Positions 50,584 through 59,718 of a stretch of 64,000 nt of DNA are shown here, piece by piece (positions within the stretch are counted from its first letter, which is position 1; each line of letters opens with the position of its first letter). The stretch is from the NCBI RefSeq assembly GCF_003001905.1, contig NZ_PVNE01000012.1, positions 1 to 64,000 on the forward strand, written 5' to 3'. The position numbers were made by a program, and so were the translations under genes. The DNA comes from Planifilum fimeticola. GTDB lineage: Bacteria; Bacillota; Bacilli; Thermoactinomycetales; DSM-44946. The notes below the pieces were generated by a model. It did no database searches. It saw only the letters and a list, made by a program, of their open reading frames with translations, and was not told where the DNA came from.

Positions 50584-51600
50584 ATGAAACGGGTGTGGGG
50601 TTCGGTGTGTGTGGTTCTCTGCCTGGTCCTTGTGACTGCGGCCTGCGGCACCTCCGGGTCTGCGGGGGAGGCCATTGTGATCAAGGCGGGAATCGGTCTG
50701 AACGAAGATCATCCCCAGGGGCAGGCCCTCAACCGATTTAAGGAGATCGTCGAAGAAAAAAGCGGCGGCCGCATCCAGGTGCGCCCCTATTTCAGCGCCC
50801 AGCTCGGGGATGATTTGAAGATGACGGAGGCGCTTCAGGCGGGCGTACAGGAAGTGACCATTCCGTCCACTTCCCCTTTGGTCGGCATCGTGCCGGAATT
50901 CGGGATCTTCGATCTTCCCTTCGTGTTTGACGAAGAGGAGGAGGCGGACGCGGTTCTCGACGGAGCTTTGGGGCAGAAGATTTTGGACAAATTGCCCGAA
51001 CACGGTTTGGTGGGGTTGACCTACTGGGAGAACGGCTACCGCAATCTGACCAACAGCCGGCGGCCGGTGAAGAGGGCCGAGGACTTCAGAGGGCTGAAGA
51101 TTCGCACCATGCAGACGGACGTTCACCTGGATGCCTTCAAAGCCTTGGGGAGCAACCCGACGCCGATGCCATTCTCCGAAGTGTTTACGGCCCTGGAAAG
51201 CGGGACGGTGGACGGGCAGGAAAACCCTCTAGCGACGATCGTCTCCAACAAGTTTTACGAGGTGCAGGATTATCTCTCCTTGACCAAGCATGTGTACACC
51301 CCTTTCGTCTTCCTGGTCAGCAAATCCTTTTGGGACCGCCTCTCCCCCGAAGATCAGCAGCTGATCCGCGAAGCGGCGATCGAGGCCGGAAAGTATGAAC
51401 GGGAGCTGAACCGAAAAGTGAACGCCGAATCCCTCGAGGAGCTGAAGAAACAGGGGATCAAGATCAATGAGGTGTCGCCGGAGGAACGGGAAAGGATGAA
51501 ACAAATCATCCAGCCGGTGATTGAAAAGTACAGAAAAAAGCTGGGGGAAGACCTGGTCAGCCAGCTCTTTGAAGAGGTGGAAAAGGCGAGAAACCGTTGA
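50584..51600 (+). CDS. TRAP substrate-binding lipoprotein (DctP), copy 2
   Basis: A second, diverged binding protein: signal peptide with a lipobox (VTAACGTSG), LNEDHPQGQALNRFKEIVE, and SEVFTALESGTVDGQENP. 338 residues. No extra DctQ or DctM accompanies it, so it may share the permease of copy 1 and widen its substrate range. The upstream frame from 50314 only reads through the dehydrogenase gene. Confidence 0.9.
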   Translation: MKRVWGSVCVVLCLVLVTAACGTSGSAGEAIVIKAGIGLNEDHPQGQALNRFKEIVEEKSGGRIQVRPYFSAQLGDDLKMTEALQAGVQEVTIPSTSPLVGIVPEFGIFDLPFVFDEEEEADAVLDGALGQKILDKLPEHGLVGLTYWENGYRNLTNSRRPVKRAEDFRGLKIRTMQTDVHLDAFKALGSNPTPMPFSEVFTALESGTVDGQENPLATIVSNKFYEVQDYLSLTKHVYTPFVFLVSKSFWDRLSPEDQQLIREAAIEAGKYERELNRKVNAESLEELKKQGIKINEVSPEERERMKQIIQPVIEKYRKKLGEDLVSQLFEEVEKARNR

Positions 51601-51636
51601 GCCCGTGGAAACGGGAGGGAGGGGAGGGCGTTTTTC

Positions 51637-52929
51637 ATGCGGGTGATCAAGTCGCTGCTCAAGGACGTTCCCCTTCCCCGAATGGTGAAGGTGCGGCAAT
51701 CCTTCCCGGCTCCGGAGGTGGCCGATGTTCCGGGCGCGGTGCGGGAAGCGGTTGCGGCGGAAGGAGTGCTGGAGCGCATTTCAGAAGGGGATCGGGTGGC
51801 GATCGCCGTGGGGAGCCGCGGCGTGGCCGATATCGATGTCATGACCCGGGAGGTGGTTCGCCTCGTCCGTTCCAGGGGTGGTCAACCCTTCATCGTTCCC
51901 GCCATGGGCAGCCACGGGGGAGCGACGGCGGAAGGGCAGATCGAGGTTTTGAAACAGCTGGGCGTCACCGAATCGTCGGTGGAGGCACCGATCCGTTCCT
52001 CCATGGACGTGGTGGAGGTGGGGAGGCTGGCGAGCGGCCTTCCGGTCTACACCGACAGGCAAGCTTATTCGGCCGACAAGGTGATTGTCATCAACCGCGT
52101 CAAACCCCACACCGCCTTCCGGGGCCCCGTGGAGAGCGGGCTGATGAAAATGATCACCATCGGCCTGGGAAAGCAGAAAGGGGCGGAAACTGCCCATTCC
52201 CGCGGTTTTCAGTACATGGCGGAACACGTGGTGGCCATGGCCAGAATCGTCCTGAGCCAAGTGCCCATCATCTTCGGCCTGGCCACCGTCGAGAACGCCT
52301 ATGACCGGCCGGCCAAGATCGTGGCGGTGCCGGCGGAGAAGATTGAGGCGGTGGAGCCCGATCTGCTGCTGGAGGCGAAGTCGCTGATGCCGCGGATCTT
52401 GTTTGATCCGATCGATGTGTTGGTGGTGGATGAGATCGGCAAGGACATCTCCGGCGACGGGATGGATCCCAATATCACCGGACGCTATCCGACGCCTTAC
52501 GCCTCCGGCGGTCCCCGGGTGACCCGGATCGCCGTGCTCGGCTTGACGGAAAGGACCCACGGAAATGCCAATGGAATCGGCCTCGCCGATATCATCACCC
52601 GAAAGGCCCTTGAGGCGATCGAATGGGAGAAGGGGTACGCCAACGCGCTGACGAGCACAGTGGTCTCCACCGTCAAGCTGCCCATGTTTATGGAAACGGA
52701 GGAGCTGGCGGTGAAGGCGGCGATCAAGACGTGCAACGCCCCCGACCCGTCCAGAGTGCGGCTGGTCTGGATACGGAACACGCTGGAATTGAAGAATCTC
52801 TGGATCTCGGAGAGCCTGCTGGAGGAAGCCCGGCGGCGGGAGGACGTCGAGATTTTGACGGAACCGGAAGCGACGGATTTTTCCGTTTGGCCCGGCGATA
52901 AAAGCGACGAGAGGAAGGATCCCGGATGA
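51637..52929 (+). CDS. LarA-family nickel-pincer racemase/epimerase (DUF2088)
   Basis: Homologue of lactate racemase, which uses the nickel-pincer nucleotide cofactor to invert the C2 carbon of 2-hydroxyacids by hydride transfer. Conserved words: VPAMGSHGGATAEGQ (catalytic His), NRVKPHTAF (second His), and MKMITIGLGKQKGAE, whose Lys probably binds the cofactor, then GDGMDPNITG. 430 residues. Members of the superfamily include lactate, malate and hydroxyglutarate racemases and gluconate 2-epimerase. The setting with aldonate dehydratases and with larE and larB downstream suggests an aldonate 2-epimerase. SD GGGGAGGG. Overlaps the next gene (ATGA). Confidence 0.88.
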   Translation: MRVIKSLLKDVPLPRMVKVRQSFPAPEVADVPGAVREAVAAEGVLERISEGDRVAIAVGSRGVADIDVMTREVVRLVRSRGGQPFIVPAMGSHGGATAEGQIEVLKQLGVTESSVEAPIRSSMDVVEVGRLASGLPVYTDRQAYSADKVIVINRVKPHTAFRGPVESGLMKMITIGLGKQKGAETAHSRGFQYMAEHVVAMARIVLSQVPIIFGLATVENAYDRPAKIVAVPAEKIEAVEPDLLLEAKSLMPRILFDPIDVLVVDEIGKDISGDGMDPNITGRYPTPYASGGPRVTRIAVLGLTERTHGNANGIGLADIITRKALEAIEWEKGYANALTSTVVSTVKLPMFMETEELAVKAAIKTCNAPDPSRVRLVWIRNTLELKNLWISESLLEEARRREDVEILTEPEATDFSVWPGDKSDERKDPG

Positions 52930-54074
52930 AAGTGACGGGGATATCGCTCTACAAAGTCCCTCCGCGCTGGCTGTTTCTGAAGGTGGAGACGGATGCCGGC
53001 CTCGCGGGGTGGGGGGAACCGATCGTGGAAGGGCGGGCCGACACCGTGGCCGCCTGTGTCCGGGAGCTGAGCGATTATCTCATCGGCAAGGATCCGCTCA
53101 AGATCGAAGATCACTGGCAGGTCCTGTACCGCGGAGGGTTTTACCGGGGAGGTCCGATCCTGACCAGCGCCCTGTCCGGCATGGAACAGGCCTTGTGGGA
53201 CATCAAGGGCAAGTATTACGGCATCCCCGTTTACGAGATGCTGGGCGGCGCCGCCCGCGACAAGATTCGCGTCTACTCCTGGATCGGAGGAGACCGTCCG
53301 CAGGATGTGGCGGCCGCGGCGAAGGAAAGGGTGGAGGCGGGATTTACCGCGGTCAAGATGAATGCGACGGAAGAGATGAATTATATCGACACGCCTGCTA
53401 AGGTGGAGGCCGTGGTCGACCGGATCGCGGCCGTCCGGGAAGCGGTCGGAGGGGATATCGGAATCGGCGTCGATTTTCACGGCCGGGTGCACCGGGCGAT
53501 GGGGAAGATTCTGGCCAAGGAGCTTGAGCCCTTCCGTCCGATGTTTTTGGAGGAACCGGTGCTTCCGGAAAACAACGAGGCCCTCCGGGAAATCGCCCGC
53601 CACACCGCGGCGCCGATCGCCACCGGCGAACGGATGTATACGCGCTGGGGGTTTAAACGGATCTTGCTGGAGGGGTATGTGGACATCCTTCAGCCGGACC
53701 CGTCCCATGCCGGAGGCATCCTGGAGGTGAGAAAAATCGCCGCCATGGCGGAAGCCTTCGATGCGGCGGTGGCCCTCCACTGCCCCCTCGGTCCGATCGC
53801 CCTGGCCGCGGCGCTGCAGGTGGATGCCTGCACGCCCAATGCGATCATCCAGGAGCAGAGCCTGGGCATCCATTACAACCGGGACGGCGATTTGCTCGAT
53901 TATCTCGTCGATCCCCGGGTGTTCCGCTATGACGGCGGCTTTGTGGAGATTCCCAGGGGACCGGGCCTCGGCATCGAGATCGATGAGAAGCGCGTCGAGG
54001 AGGCGGCGCGGCGGGGGCACAACTGGAAAAACCCGGTCTGGCGAAATGAAGACGGGACCGTGGCGGAATGGTAG
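52926..54074 (+). CDS. dgoD: D-galactonate dehydratase-like enolase-superfamily protein
   Basis: Mandelate-racemase-group dehydratase. The 382-residue length equals that of E. coli DgoD, and the key residues fall at the same numbers: metal ligands Asp183, Glu209 and Glu235, with catalytic His185 and His285. Converts D-galactonate, or a close aldonate, to the 2-dehydro-3-deoxy acid. Begins inside the stop of the LarA-family gene, indicating tight coupling and a shared substrate or product. Specificity within the GalD group is not certain. Confidence 0.88.
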   Translation: MKVTGISLYKVPPRWLFLKVETDAGLAGWGEPIVEGRADTVAACVRELSDYLIGKDPLKIEDHWQVLYRGGFYRGGPILTSALSGMEQALWDIKGKYYGIPVYEMLGGAARDKIRVYSWIGGDRPQDVAAAAKERVEAGFTAVKMNATEEMNYIDTPAKVEAVVDRIAAVREAVGGDIGIGVDFHGRVHRAMGKILAKELEPFRPMFLEEPVLPENNEALREIARHTAAPIATGERMYTRWGFKRILLEGYVDILQPDPSHAGGILEVRKIAAMAEAFDAAVALHCPLGPIALAAALQVDACTPNAIIQEQSLGIHYNRDGDLLDYLVDPRVFRYDGGFVEIPRGPGLGIEIDEKRVEEAARRGHNWKNPVWRNEDGTVAEW

Positions 54075-54143
54075 CGTTTCGCGGCTTCTTACCGGACCGT
54101 CCCATATTCCACCGTCTCTGAGGCGGGACAAGGAGGAAGAAAA

Positions 54144-56345
54144 ATGGCCCTTCGGTATCCGAACATCGACAACCCGGTGAATCCCTACCGGGACAACGTG
54201 CAGGGAAAGGCGAACGAGCCGATCTGCGTGGCGGGATTGCTGGACCGCGCCAAACAGGTTCTCGGTCCGGCCTATGAGGGGCCTGCGCCCGACTGGACGC
54301 TGGAGGCGATTTATGACCGCCTGGAAAACAATGCCCCGCGGATCGTCATCATCGGCGGGTCCGCTGATCATCCCGCCCACATCATGGATTATCTGACGAC
54401 GGCCCGGGCGGCCCTTCGCATATGGCAGAACGGCGGCGTTCCCTTTTCCTTCTCCACGCCCGTCATGTGTGACGGAACGGCGCAGAGCAACCAGGGGATG
54501 AGTTATTCCCTGCAAAGCCGCAACGCGGTGGCGGAGGTGGTGGTGAATCAGATCGAGGCCCACAGCTATCACGGAGCCTTCGTGATCCAGGGATGCGACA
54601 AACAGCCCCTCGGGGTCGTCAGCGCACTGGCCCATGTGGATCGGATCCGCCGCTTGCGGGGGGAAGCTCCCTTCTTTGCCACCTTCGCACCGGCCCATGT
54701 GTTGAAGGGAGGGACGATCCCGCCGGATCTGCGCAGGGAGCTGGAGAACGTGGCCAAGAGGGCGGAGGGCCAGGGGGCGGACGACATCGCACAGGATTTG
54801 CGGGAAACGATGGCCTACATCCTGCAGTGTTCCTCGAACACCGCTTTCCAGGGAGTGCTTCAGCGGGCCCGGGAACGCGGCATCCTGACGAAAGAAGAGC
54901 ACAAGGATTACGAAAAGCGGCTGGCGGTGGCAACCTGTGACGGCAAAGGCGGCATCTGCGCCTTCAACGGAACCGGCAACAGCTCGCGCCATCTGGTGGC
55001 CGGTCTCGGTCTGGTCCATCCGGCGCTGGAGCTGTTGACGGAACCCCCGGACCAGGAAGCGGTGAACCGGGCCCTCGACAGTCTGGCGGCGATGATCAAC
55101 GATCCGGCGTTCGGCGTGTCCAATATCATGGCCGCCAACGTCCGGAACGCGATACGGATCCACAGCGCATCCGGCGGATCGACCAACCTGATGATGCACC
55201 TGGTGGCGGCAATGCTGTACGGAGGCTACCGATTCAGCCTCTGGGACATCGACCGGATTCACAAGGAACACCCGGTTCCGGATCTGTTCGACTACAGCCT
55301 GACGGAGGGGCGGGACATCTTTGCCCTGGCCCTGCAGTGCTGCAGCGGAAAGATCCGCGGCATGGAGACGCTGTTCCACGAGCTTCTGGAAAACGGGGTC
55401 CCGATGGATCTGGATGCCCCCACGGTCACCGGAACCACGTGGCGGGAACGGCTGGCGAGGCGGGAGGGGCTTTCCGCCGAGCGCGTGACCGACAATCCGA
55501 TCATTTTGTCCGAGCCCCGGCGTCCCTTCAGCGGGGTGGACGTGCTCACCGGCAACTTTTTTGAGAGCGCGGTGGTCAAAATCAGCGGCATGCCGACGCC
55601 CCAACTGGATGAGTTCGACAAGAAAGCGGCCTTCGTCCTCTACTACGAAAACGAGGAGGATGCCAACCGAAGCCTGCTCGATCCGGATTTGCTGGAGCAT
55701 TTGAAGCGAAAGCGCCACTTCAGCCATCAAAACCTGCGGGCCATGCTGAGGCACAACGGGCCGGAGCATGTTGAAAGATGGAAAGACATGGATTATGACG
55801 AGCTGTACGATCACATGGTGAAAAACCACGTGTTGAAAATTGCGGTGGTCATCTCCGGACAGGGCCCCGCCGCCTTCGGGATGCCGGAAATGTTCACCCC
55901 GATGCAGCACATCAACGCCAACCGAACCCTGAGGAGGCTGGTCACCGTCATCAGCGACGGACGCTATTCGGGGGTGACCTATGGTGCGGCGATCGGGCAC
56001 ATGACGCCCGAAGCCCTGCAGGGAGGGGGAATTCTCTATCTGAAGACGGGGGACCTGCTGTATCTCGATCTGAGAAGGGGAGAGATTCAGTTTCTGGATG
56101 CGTCAGCCTTTCAAAACGGGCAACTGCGGTTCGAATTTGATTCCGTCCGCACCGCCCGACAGCCCCTGGCCGAGCAGCGGCTCTCCCGCCTCCGCAGGCG
56201 TCAGCGGCGGGTGGCTGCCGGCAACCGGCTGGTCGCCCATACCGATGCGGCGCACGGAGTGGTTCCGCTGGCGGTGGCGGAGGAAGCCGAGTTGGATTAT
56301 CGGAGCGACGTCCTCCTGCCCAAGGGAAAGCGCGTGGCCCGGTAG
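54144..56345 (+). CDS. IlvD/EDD-family sugar-acid dehydratase (YjhG/YagF-like)
   Basis: Iron-sulfur dehydratase. Cluster Cys in VIQGCDKQP and CDGKGGICAFNGTG are typical of the YjhG/YagF branch (D-xylonate dehydratases); SASGGSTNLMMH and SDGRYSGVTYGAAIGHMTPEA, read in parts, complete the active site. 733 residues; members of this branch are usually about 650, and the extra length is a C-terminal Arg- and Ala-rich extension. AAGGAGG upstream. Probably makes 2-dehydro-3-deoxy-pentonate from xylonate or arabinonate. Confidence 0.85.
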   Translation: MALRYPNIDNPVNPYRDNVQGKANEPICVAGLLDRAKQVLGPAYEGPAPDWTLEAIYDRLENNAPRIVIIGGSADHPAHIMDYLTTARAALRIWQNGGVPFSFSTPVMCDGTAQSNQGMSYSLQSRNAVAEVVVNQIEAHSYHGAFVIQGCDKQPLGVVSALAHVDRIRRLRGEAPFFATFAPAHVLKGGTIPPDLRRELENVAKRAEGQGADDIAQDLRETMAYILQCSSNTAFQGVLQRARERGILTKEEHKDYEKRLAVATCDGKGGICAFNGTGNSSRHLVAGLGLVHPALELLTEPPDQEAVNRALDSLAAMINDPAFGVSNIMAANVRNAIRIHSASGGSTNLMMHLVAAMLYGGYRFSLWDIDRIHKEHPVPDLFDYSLTEGRDIFALALQCCSGKIRGMETLFHELLENGVPMDLDAPTVTGTTWRERLARREGLSAERVTDNPIILSEPRRPFSGVDVLTGNFFESAVVKISGMPTPQLDEFDKKAAFVLYYENEEDANRSLLDPDLLEHLKRKRHFSHQNLRAMLRHNGPEHVERWKDMDYDELYDHMVKNHVLKIAVVISGQGPAAFGMPEMFTPMQHINANRTLRRLVTVISDGRYSGVTYGAAIGHMTPEALQGGGILYLKTGDLLYLDLRRGEIQFLDASAFQNGQLRFEFDSVRTARQPLAEQRLSRLRRRQRRVAAGNRLVAHTDAAHGVVPLAVAEEAELDYRSDVLLPKGKRVAR

Positions 56346-56384
56346 CGTAACCGTTCTGTCAGATCAGGAAAGGAGGATGTCGCG

Positions 56385-56504
56385 TTGAGTTTGTCGGGAC
56401 CTCCTGTGGAGGCGATCCTCCGCCCCTCGGCGCGGATCGCAGATGGTTTGTCTCGCTTGAAAAGGGAGGTTGAGGGGATGACGGTCCCCGTGGAGGGAAA
56501 ATGA
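56385..56504 (+). CDS. 39-residue ORF coupled to the KDG kinase gene
   Basis: Starts with TTG 56385, with AAAGGAGG at ideal distance; ends at TGA 56502-56504, overlapping the kinase ATG (ATGA). The product includes PPVEAILRPSARIADGLSRL and ends VPVEGK. Either a real micro-protein or a leader whose translation brings ribosomes to the kinase. Not recognised. Confidence 0.4.
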   Translation: MSLSGPPVEAILRPSARIADGLSRLKREVEGMTVPVEGK

Positions 56505-57448
56505 GTCTGGACGTCGTAACGCTCGGAGAGACGATGGTGCTCTTCATTCCCACGTCGGTCGGCCCGCTCCGCTATGCGAACGCTTTTGAGAAGACGATCG
56601 GCGGCGCCGAGTCGAACGTGGCGATCGGCCTGGCCCGGCTGGGGCATCGGGCGGGCTGGATCAGCCGCCTGGGAAACGACGAGTTCGGCCTGTTCGTGCG
56701 CAATTTCATCCGGGGGGAGGGGGTGGACACATCCCGGGTCATCTTCGACGACCGGTATCCGACGGCGGTGTTTTTCAAGGAGAGGCAGGCGGGACGGGAG
56801 CCGAGGGTCTACTATTACCGGAAAGGCTCTGCCGCCAGCCGGATGAGTCCGGAGGATCTGGATGAATCGTATATCCGCGAAGCCCGCATCCTTCATCTCA
56901 CCGGGATCACGCCGGCCCTCAGCGAAAGCTGTGCGGCCACGGTGGAGCGGGCGATAGAACTGGCCAAGAAACACGGGCTTCTGGTCGCGTTTGACCCGAA
57001 TATCCGCCTGAAGTTGTGGTCCCGGGAGGAAGCCCGGCGGGTGCTGATGGATGTGGCGAGCCGGTGTGACATCATCCTGCCCGGGTTTGATGAAGGCCGG
57101 ATCCTCACGGGAGAGCGTACGCCGGAAGCCATCGCCGCGCGCCTGCTGGAAAACGGCGCCCGCGCGGCGGTGGTCAAGTTGGGTGAGCGGGGCGCCTATT
57201 ACGCAACCCGTAAGGAGTCGGACTACGTGGAGGGATACCCGGTGGAGCCGATTGTCGATCCGATCGGAGCGGGGGACGCTTTTGCCGCCGGCTTTCTGTC
57301 GGGACTGCTCAGGGGCTGGTCGTATCGGGAAGCGATCCGGCTGGGCAACCGGACCGGTGCCTATGCGCTGACGGTGGCGGGAGATGTGGAAGGGCTTCCC
57401 TATTGGTCGGAGATCGATCTTAAGCGTTCGGATCAAGTGCTGCGTTAG
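56501..57448 (+). CDS. kdgK: PfkB-family 2-dehydro-3-deoxygluconokinase
   Basis: Ribokinase-fold sugar kinase, 315 residues. GGAESNVAIGLARLG and the C-terminal DPIGAGDAFAAGFLSGLL (anion hole and catalytic Asp) are clear. Phosphorylates KDG, the product of hexonate or altronate dehydration, for cleavage by KDPG aldolase; no aldolase gene is in the window. GGAGGG precedes the ATG. A KDGal preference is possible next to dgoD. Confidence 0.88.
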   Translation: MSLDVVTLGETMVLFIPTSVGPLRYANAFEKTIGGAESNVAIGLARLGHRAGWISRLGNDEFGLFVRNFIRGEGVDTSRVIFDDRYPTAVFFKERQAGREPRVYYYRKGSAASRMSPEDLDESYIREARILHLTGITPALSESCAATVERAIELAKKHGLLVAFDPNIRLKLWSREEARRVLMDVASRCDIILPGFDEGRILTGERTPEAIAARLLENGARAAVVKLGERGAYYATRKESDYVEGYPVEPIVDPIGAGDAFAAGFLSGLLRGWSYREAIRLGNRTGAYALTVAGDVEGLPYWSEIDLKRSDQVLR

Positions 57449-57684
57449 CGCCCCGTACATCTGTAAATGGTGCGGGAATGCGCGAAGCCCGTTCCGAAAA
57501 AGACACGCGCCGGGAGAGGCGGCGGTCAAACCTTTCCATCAGACCGTGCGGCGCGGGTCGGGCTTCGGCTGTCCCATCGAAGCTCCCGCCTGCCGGGTCG
57601 GAGATTGGTGCGGCGGCGGATTTTTCGGAAATCGCGGAAATGAAAAACAACGGACAAGGGCGCACAGGCCCGGAGGTGAAAGGA

Positions 57685-58461
57685 TTGCCGATCATTCAAG
57701 CTGTCGACCGCGCTCTCCGGATTCTCGATCTGTTCGATGAACACGACACCGAGCTGAAAATCACCGAAATCAGCCGACGCATCGGCCTAAACAAGAGCAC
57801 GGTCCACTCGCTCTTGAAGACGCTGCAGGCCCACGGATACATCGATCAGAACGCGGACAGCGGCAAATACAGACTGGGGCTCAAACTGGTCGAACGGGGC
57901 AATCTCGTGCTCCATTCGCTGGATATCCGGACGGTGGCCAAGGGACATCTGCTGGATCTGTCCCGGCAGACCGGACTGACTGTTCACTTGGTGATCCTTG
58001 ACGGGAAAGAGGGTGTCTACATCGACAAGGTGGAGGGCACCTCCGGCATTGTGATGTACTCCCGTATCGGCCGGAGGGTGCCGATCCATTCCAGCGCCGT
58101 CGGAAAGGTGTTGGTCGCCTTCCAGAGCGAGGAGGTGATCCGGAACATTCTGGACGGTTATGAATTTGTGCCGCACACGCCCAACACCATCGCCGATGAG
58201 CGGACGTTTCGAGCCGAACTGGAAAAAGTGCGCTCCCTGGGATACGCGATCGACAATCAGGAAAATGAGCCGGGGGTGCAATGCGTGGCCGTCCCGGTCC
58301 GCGATTACCTCGGTCAGGTGGCGGCCGCCATCAGCATGTCGTCTCCCATTGCGGGGATTCAGGAGGAACGGCTGGAAAGCATGATCCTTTTGCTCAAACA
58401 GACGGCGGAGAAAATCTCCCGAAAACTGGGTTACGGCATCCATCATCAGAACCCGGTTTAA
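57685..58461 (+). CDS. IclR-family regulator (KdgR-like)
   Basis: N-terminal winged helix (PIIQAVDRALRILDLFDEHD; ISRRIGLNKSTVHSLLKTL) and a C-terminal ligand-binding domain (VHLVILDGKEGVYIDKVEG; IHSSAVGKVLVAF). The start is TTG 57685, with GGAGGTGA 5 bases upstream, giving 258 residues, the normal size; the frame is open from 57478 without support. It probably represses the locus until a 2-keto-3-deoxy sugar acid binds. Likely targets: the dyads at 46568 and 46629. Confidence 0.88.
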   Translation: MPIIQAVDRALRILDLFDEHDTELKITEISRRIGLNKSTVHSLLKTLQAHGYIDQNADSGKYRLGLKLVERGNLVLHSLDIRTVAKGHLLDLSRQTGLTVHLVILDGKEGVYIDKVEGTSGIVMYSRIGRRVPIHSSAVGKVLVAFQSEEVIRNILDGYEFVPHTPNTIADERTFRAELEKVRSLGYAIDNQENEPGVQCVAVPVRDYLGQVAAAISMSSPIAGIQEERLESMILLLKQTAEKISRKLGYGIHHQNPV

Positions 58462-58485
58462 TTCCAAAGGGCGGAGGCAATTTCC

Positions 58486-59373
58486 ATGCGCATCATCCGT
58501 TTTTTAAACGATCCACATCCCCCCGTTCTGGCCGCGGTCACCGATGATCGCCGGGTTTACCCCTTGCCGTACACCGATTTTTTGGAACTGGTGCGGACGG
58601 CGGAGCGCCGGGGGGAAACGCCGCTGATGCTGCTGCGGCAGGTGCTGTCTTCTTCGGAGCCGCTGAAGAGATCTTACGAGGAACTCGCCTTGCTGGTTCC
58701 CATCGAGGCCCCCGAGGTGTGGGCCTGCGGCGTCACCTACGAGCGGAGCAGGGATGCCCGGAATGCGGAATCAGGCGGCGGAGAAGTCGGAAAGACCTGT
58801 TACGACAAGGTGTATGAAGCGGAGAGGCCTGAAATTTTCCTCAAGTCGACCGCAGCCCGGACGGTGGGACCCCATCAGCCGGTCTATCTGCGCAGCGACT
58901 CCTCCTGGCAGGTTCCGGAGCCGGAGTTGGGACTGGTGCTCGACCGGAACGGCCGGATTCTCGGATACACGGCTGGGAACGACATGAGTTCCCGCGACAT
59001 CGAAGGGGAGAACCCCCTCTACCTGCCCCAGGCAAAAATATGGCGACATTCCTGCTCGATCGGGCCGTCGATCCGGCTGGCGGAAACGGTGGAGGACCCG
59101 TATCGGTTCGAGATCTCATGCCGCATTTACCGCGGCGGCCGGAAGGTGTTTGAGGAGTCGGCGTCCACGGGGCGGATGAAGCGGAAAATGGAGGAACTGG
59201 TGTCCTTTTTGATCCGGGACAACCCGATTTTTGACGGGACCGTGCTTTTGACCGGGACCTGCATTGTGCCTCCCGACGATTTCACCTTGCAGGAGGGAGA
59301 CCGGATCGAGATCGGAATTTCCGGCATCGGAACCCTGATCAACTCCGTCAAGGCTCCGGTCCCGCAGGTCTGA
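58486..59373 (+). CDS. FAH-family 2-dehydro-3-deoxy-pentonate dehydratase (KdaD-like)
   Basis: Fumarylacetoacetase-fold enzyme, 295 residues. WACGVTYERSRDARNAES, YDKVYEAERPEIFLKSTAAR in parts, QVPEPELGLVLD and GNDMSSRDIEGENPLYLPQA match the KdaD type that converts 2-dehydro-3-deoxy-arabinonate or -xylonate to 2,5-dioxopentanoate. The metal-binding Glu residues are in PEPEL. This is the middle step of the Weimberg pathway. GGAGG upstream. Confidence 0.85.
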   Translation: MRIIRFLNDPHPPVLAAVTDDRRVYPLPYTDFLELVRTAERRGETPLMLLRQVLSSSEPLKRSYEELALLVPIEAPEVWACGVTYERSRDARNAESGGGEVGKTCYDKVYEAERPEIFLKSTAARTVGPHQPVYLRSDSSWQVPEPELGLVLDRNGRILGYTAGNDMSSRDIEGENPLYLPQAKIWRHSCSIGPSIRLAETVEDPYRFEISCRIYRGGRKVFEESASTGRMKRKMEELVSFLIRDNPIFDGTVLLTGTCIVPPDDFTLQEGDRIEIGISGIGTLINSVKAPVPQV

Positions 59374-59403
59374 CGGGCTGAGCGACATGGGAGGGAGATC
59401 CGG

Positions 59404-59718
59404 ATGGAAAAGGGATACAAGACCGTGATGCTGCACCCGGAGGATTCGGTGGCCGTGGCCCTTTCCCCGATCCCCGCGGGCGCCGCCGTGGAGGTCTCGT
59501 GTCGGGGGCGCCGGTTTACGGTGGTGTTGAGGGATGCCGTCGAATTCGGCCACAAATTTGCCGTGGTGCCGATCCGAAAGGGGCAGGATGTGCGGAAGTA
59601 CGGCGAGGTGATCGGCGCGGCCACCCGCGACATCCGGGTCGGGGAGCACGTCCACGTCCACAATGTGGAGGGAAAGCGGGGAAGGGGTGATCGGGTTGTG
59701 CGCGGAAAGTCTTCCTGA
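59404..59718 (+). CDS. Altronate/galactarate dehydratase small (SAF-domain) subunit
   Basis: 104 residues with a SAF domain (VALSPIPAGAAVEV; EFGHKFAVVPIRKGQDVRKYGEVIG, in parts), corresponding to the N-terminal domain of UxaA/GarD. GGGAGGGAG upstream. It overlaps the following catalytic subunit gene by about 20 bases. The split two-gene form is common in Bacillota. Confidence 0.88.
   Translation: MEKGYKTVMLHPEDSVAVALSPIPAGAAVEVSCRGRRFTVVLRDAVEFGHKFAVVPIRKGQDVRKYGEVIGAATRDIRVGEHVHVHNVEGKRGRGDRVVRGKSS

Noticed and set aside
52497-56000. 1167-codon open frame on the minus strand
   Set aside because: It lies antisense to the LarA-family, dgoD and dehydratase genes, which have full family motifs. 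Long shadow frames are expected at this GC content, and its composition (His, Gly and Pro rich) is not protein-like.
57478-57684. Longer N-terminus for the IclR regulator
   Set aside because: The added 69 residues are low-complexity, and the ideal ribosome binding site serves TTG 57685, where family homology starts.
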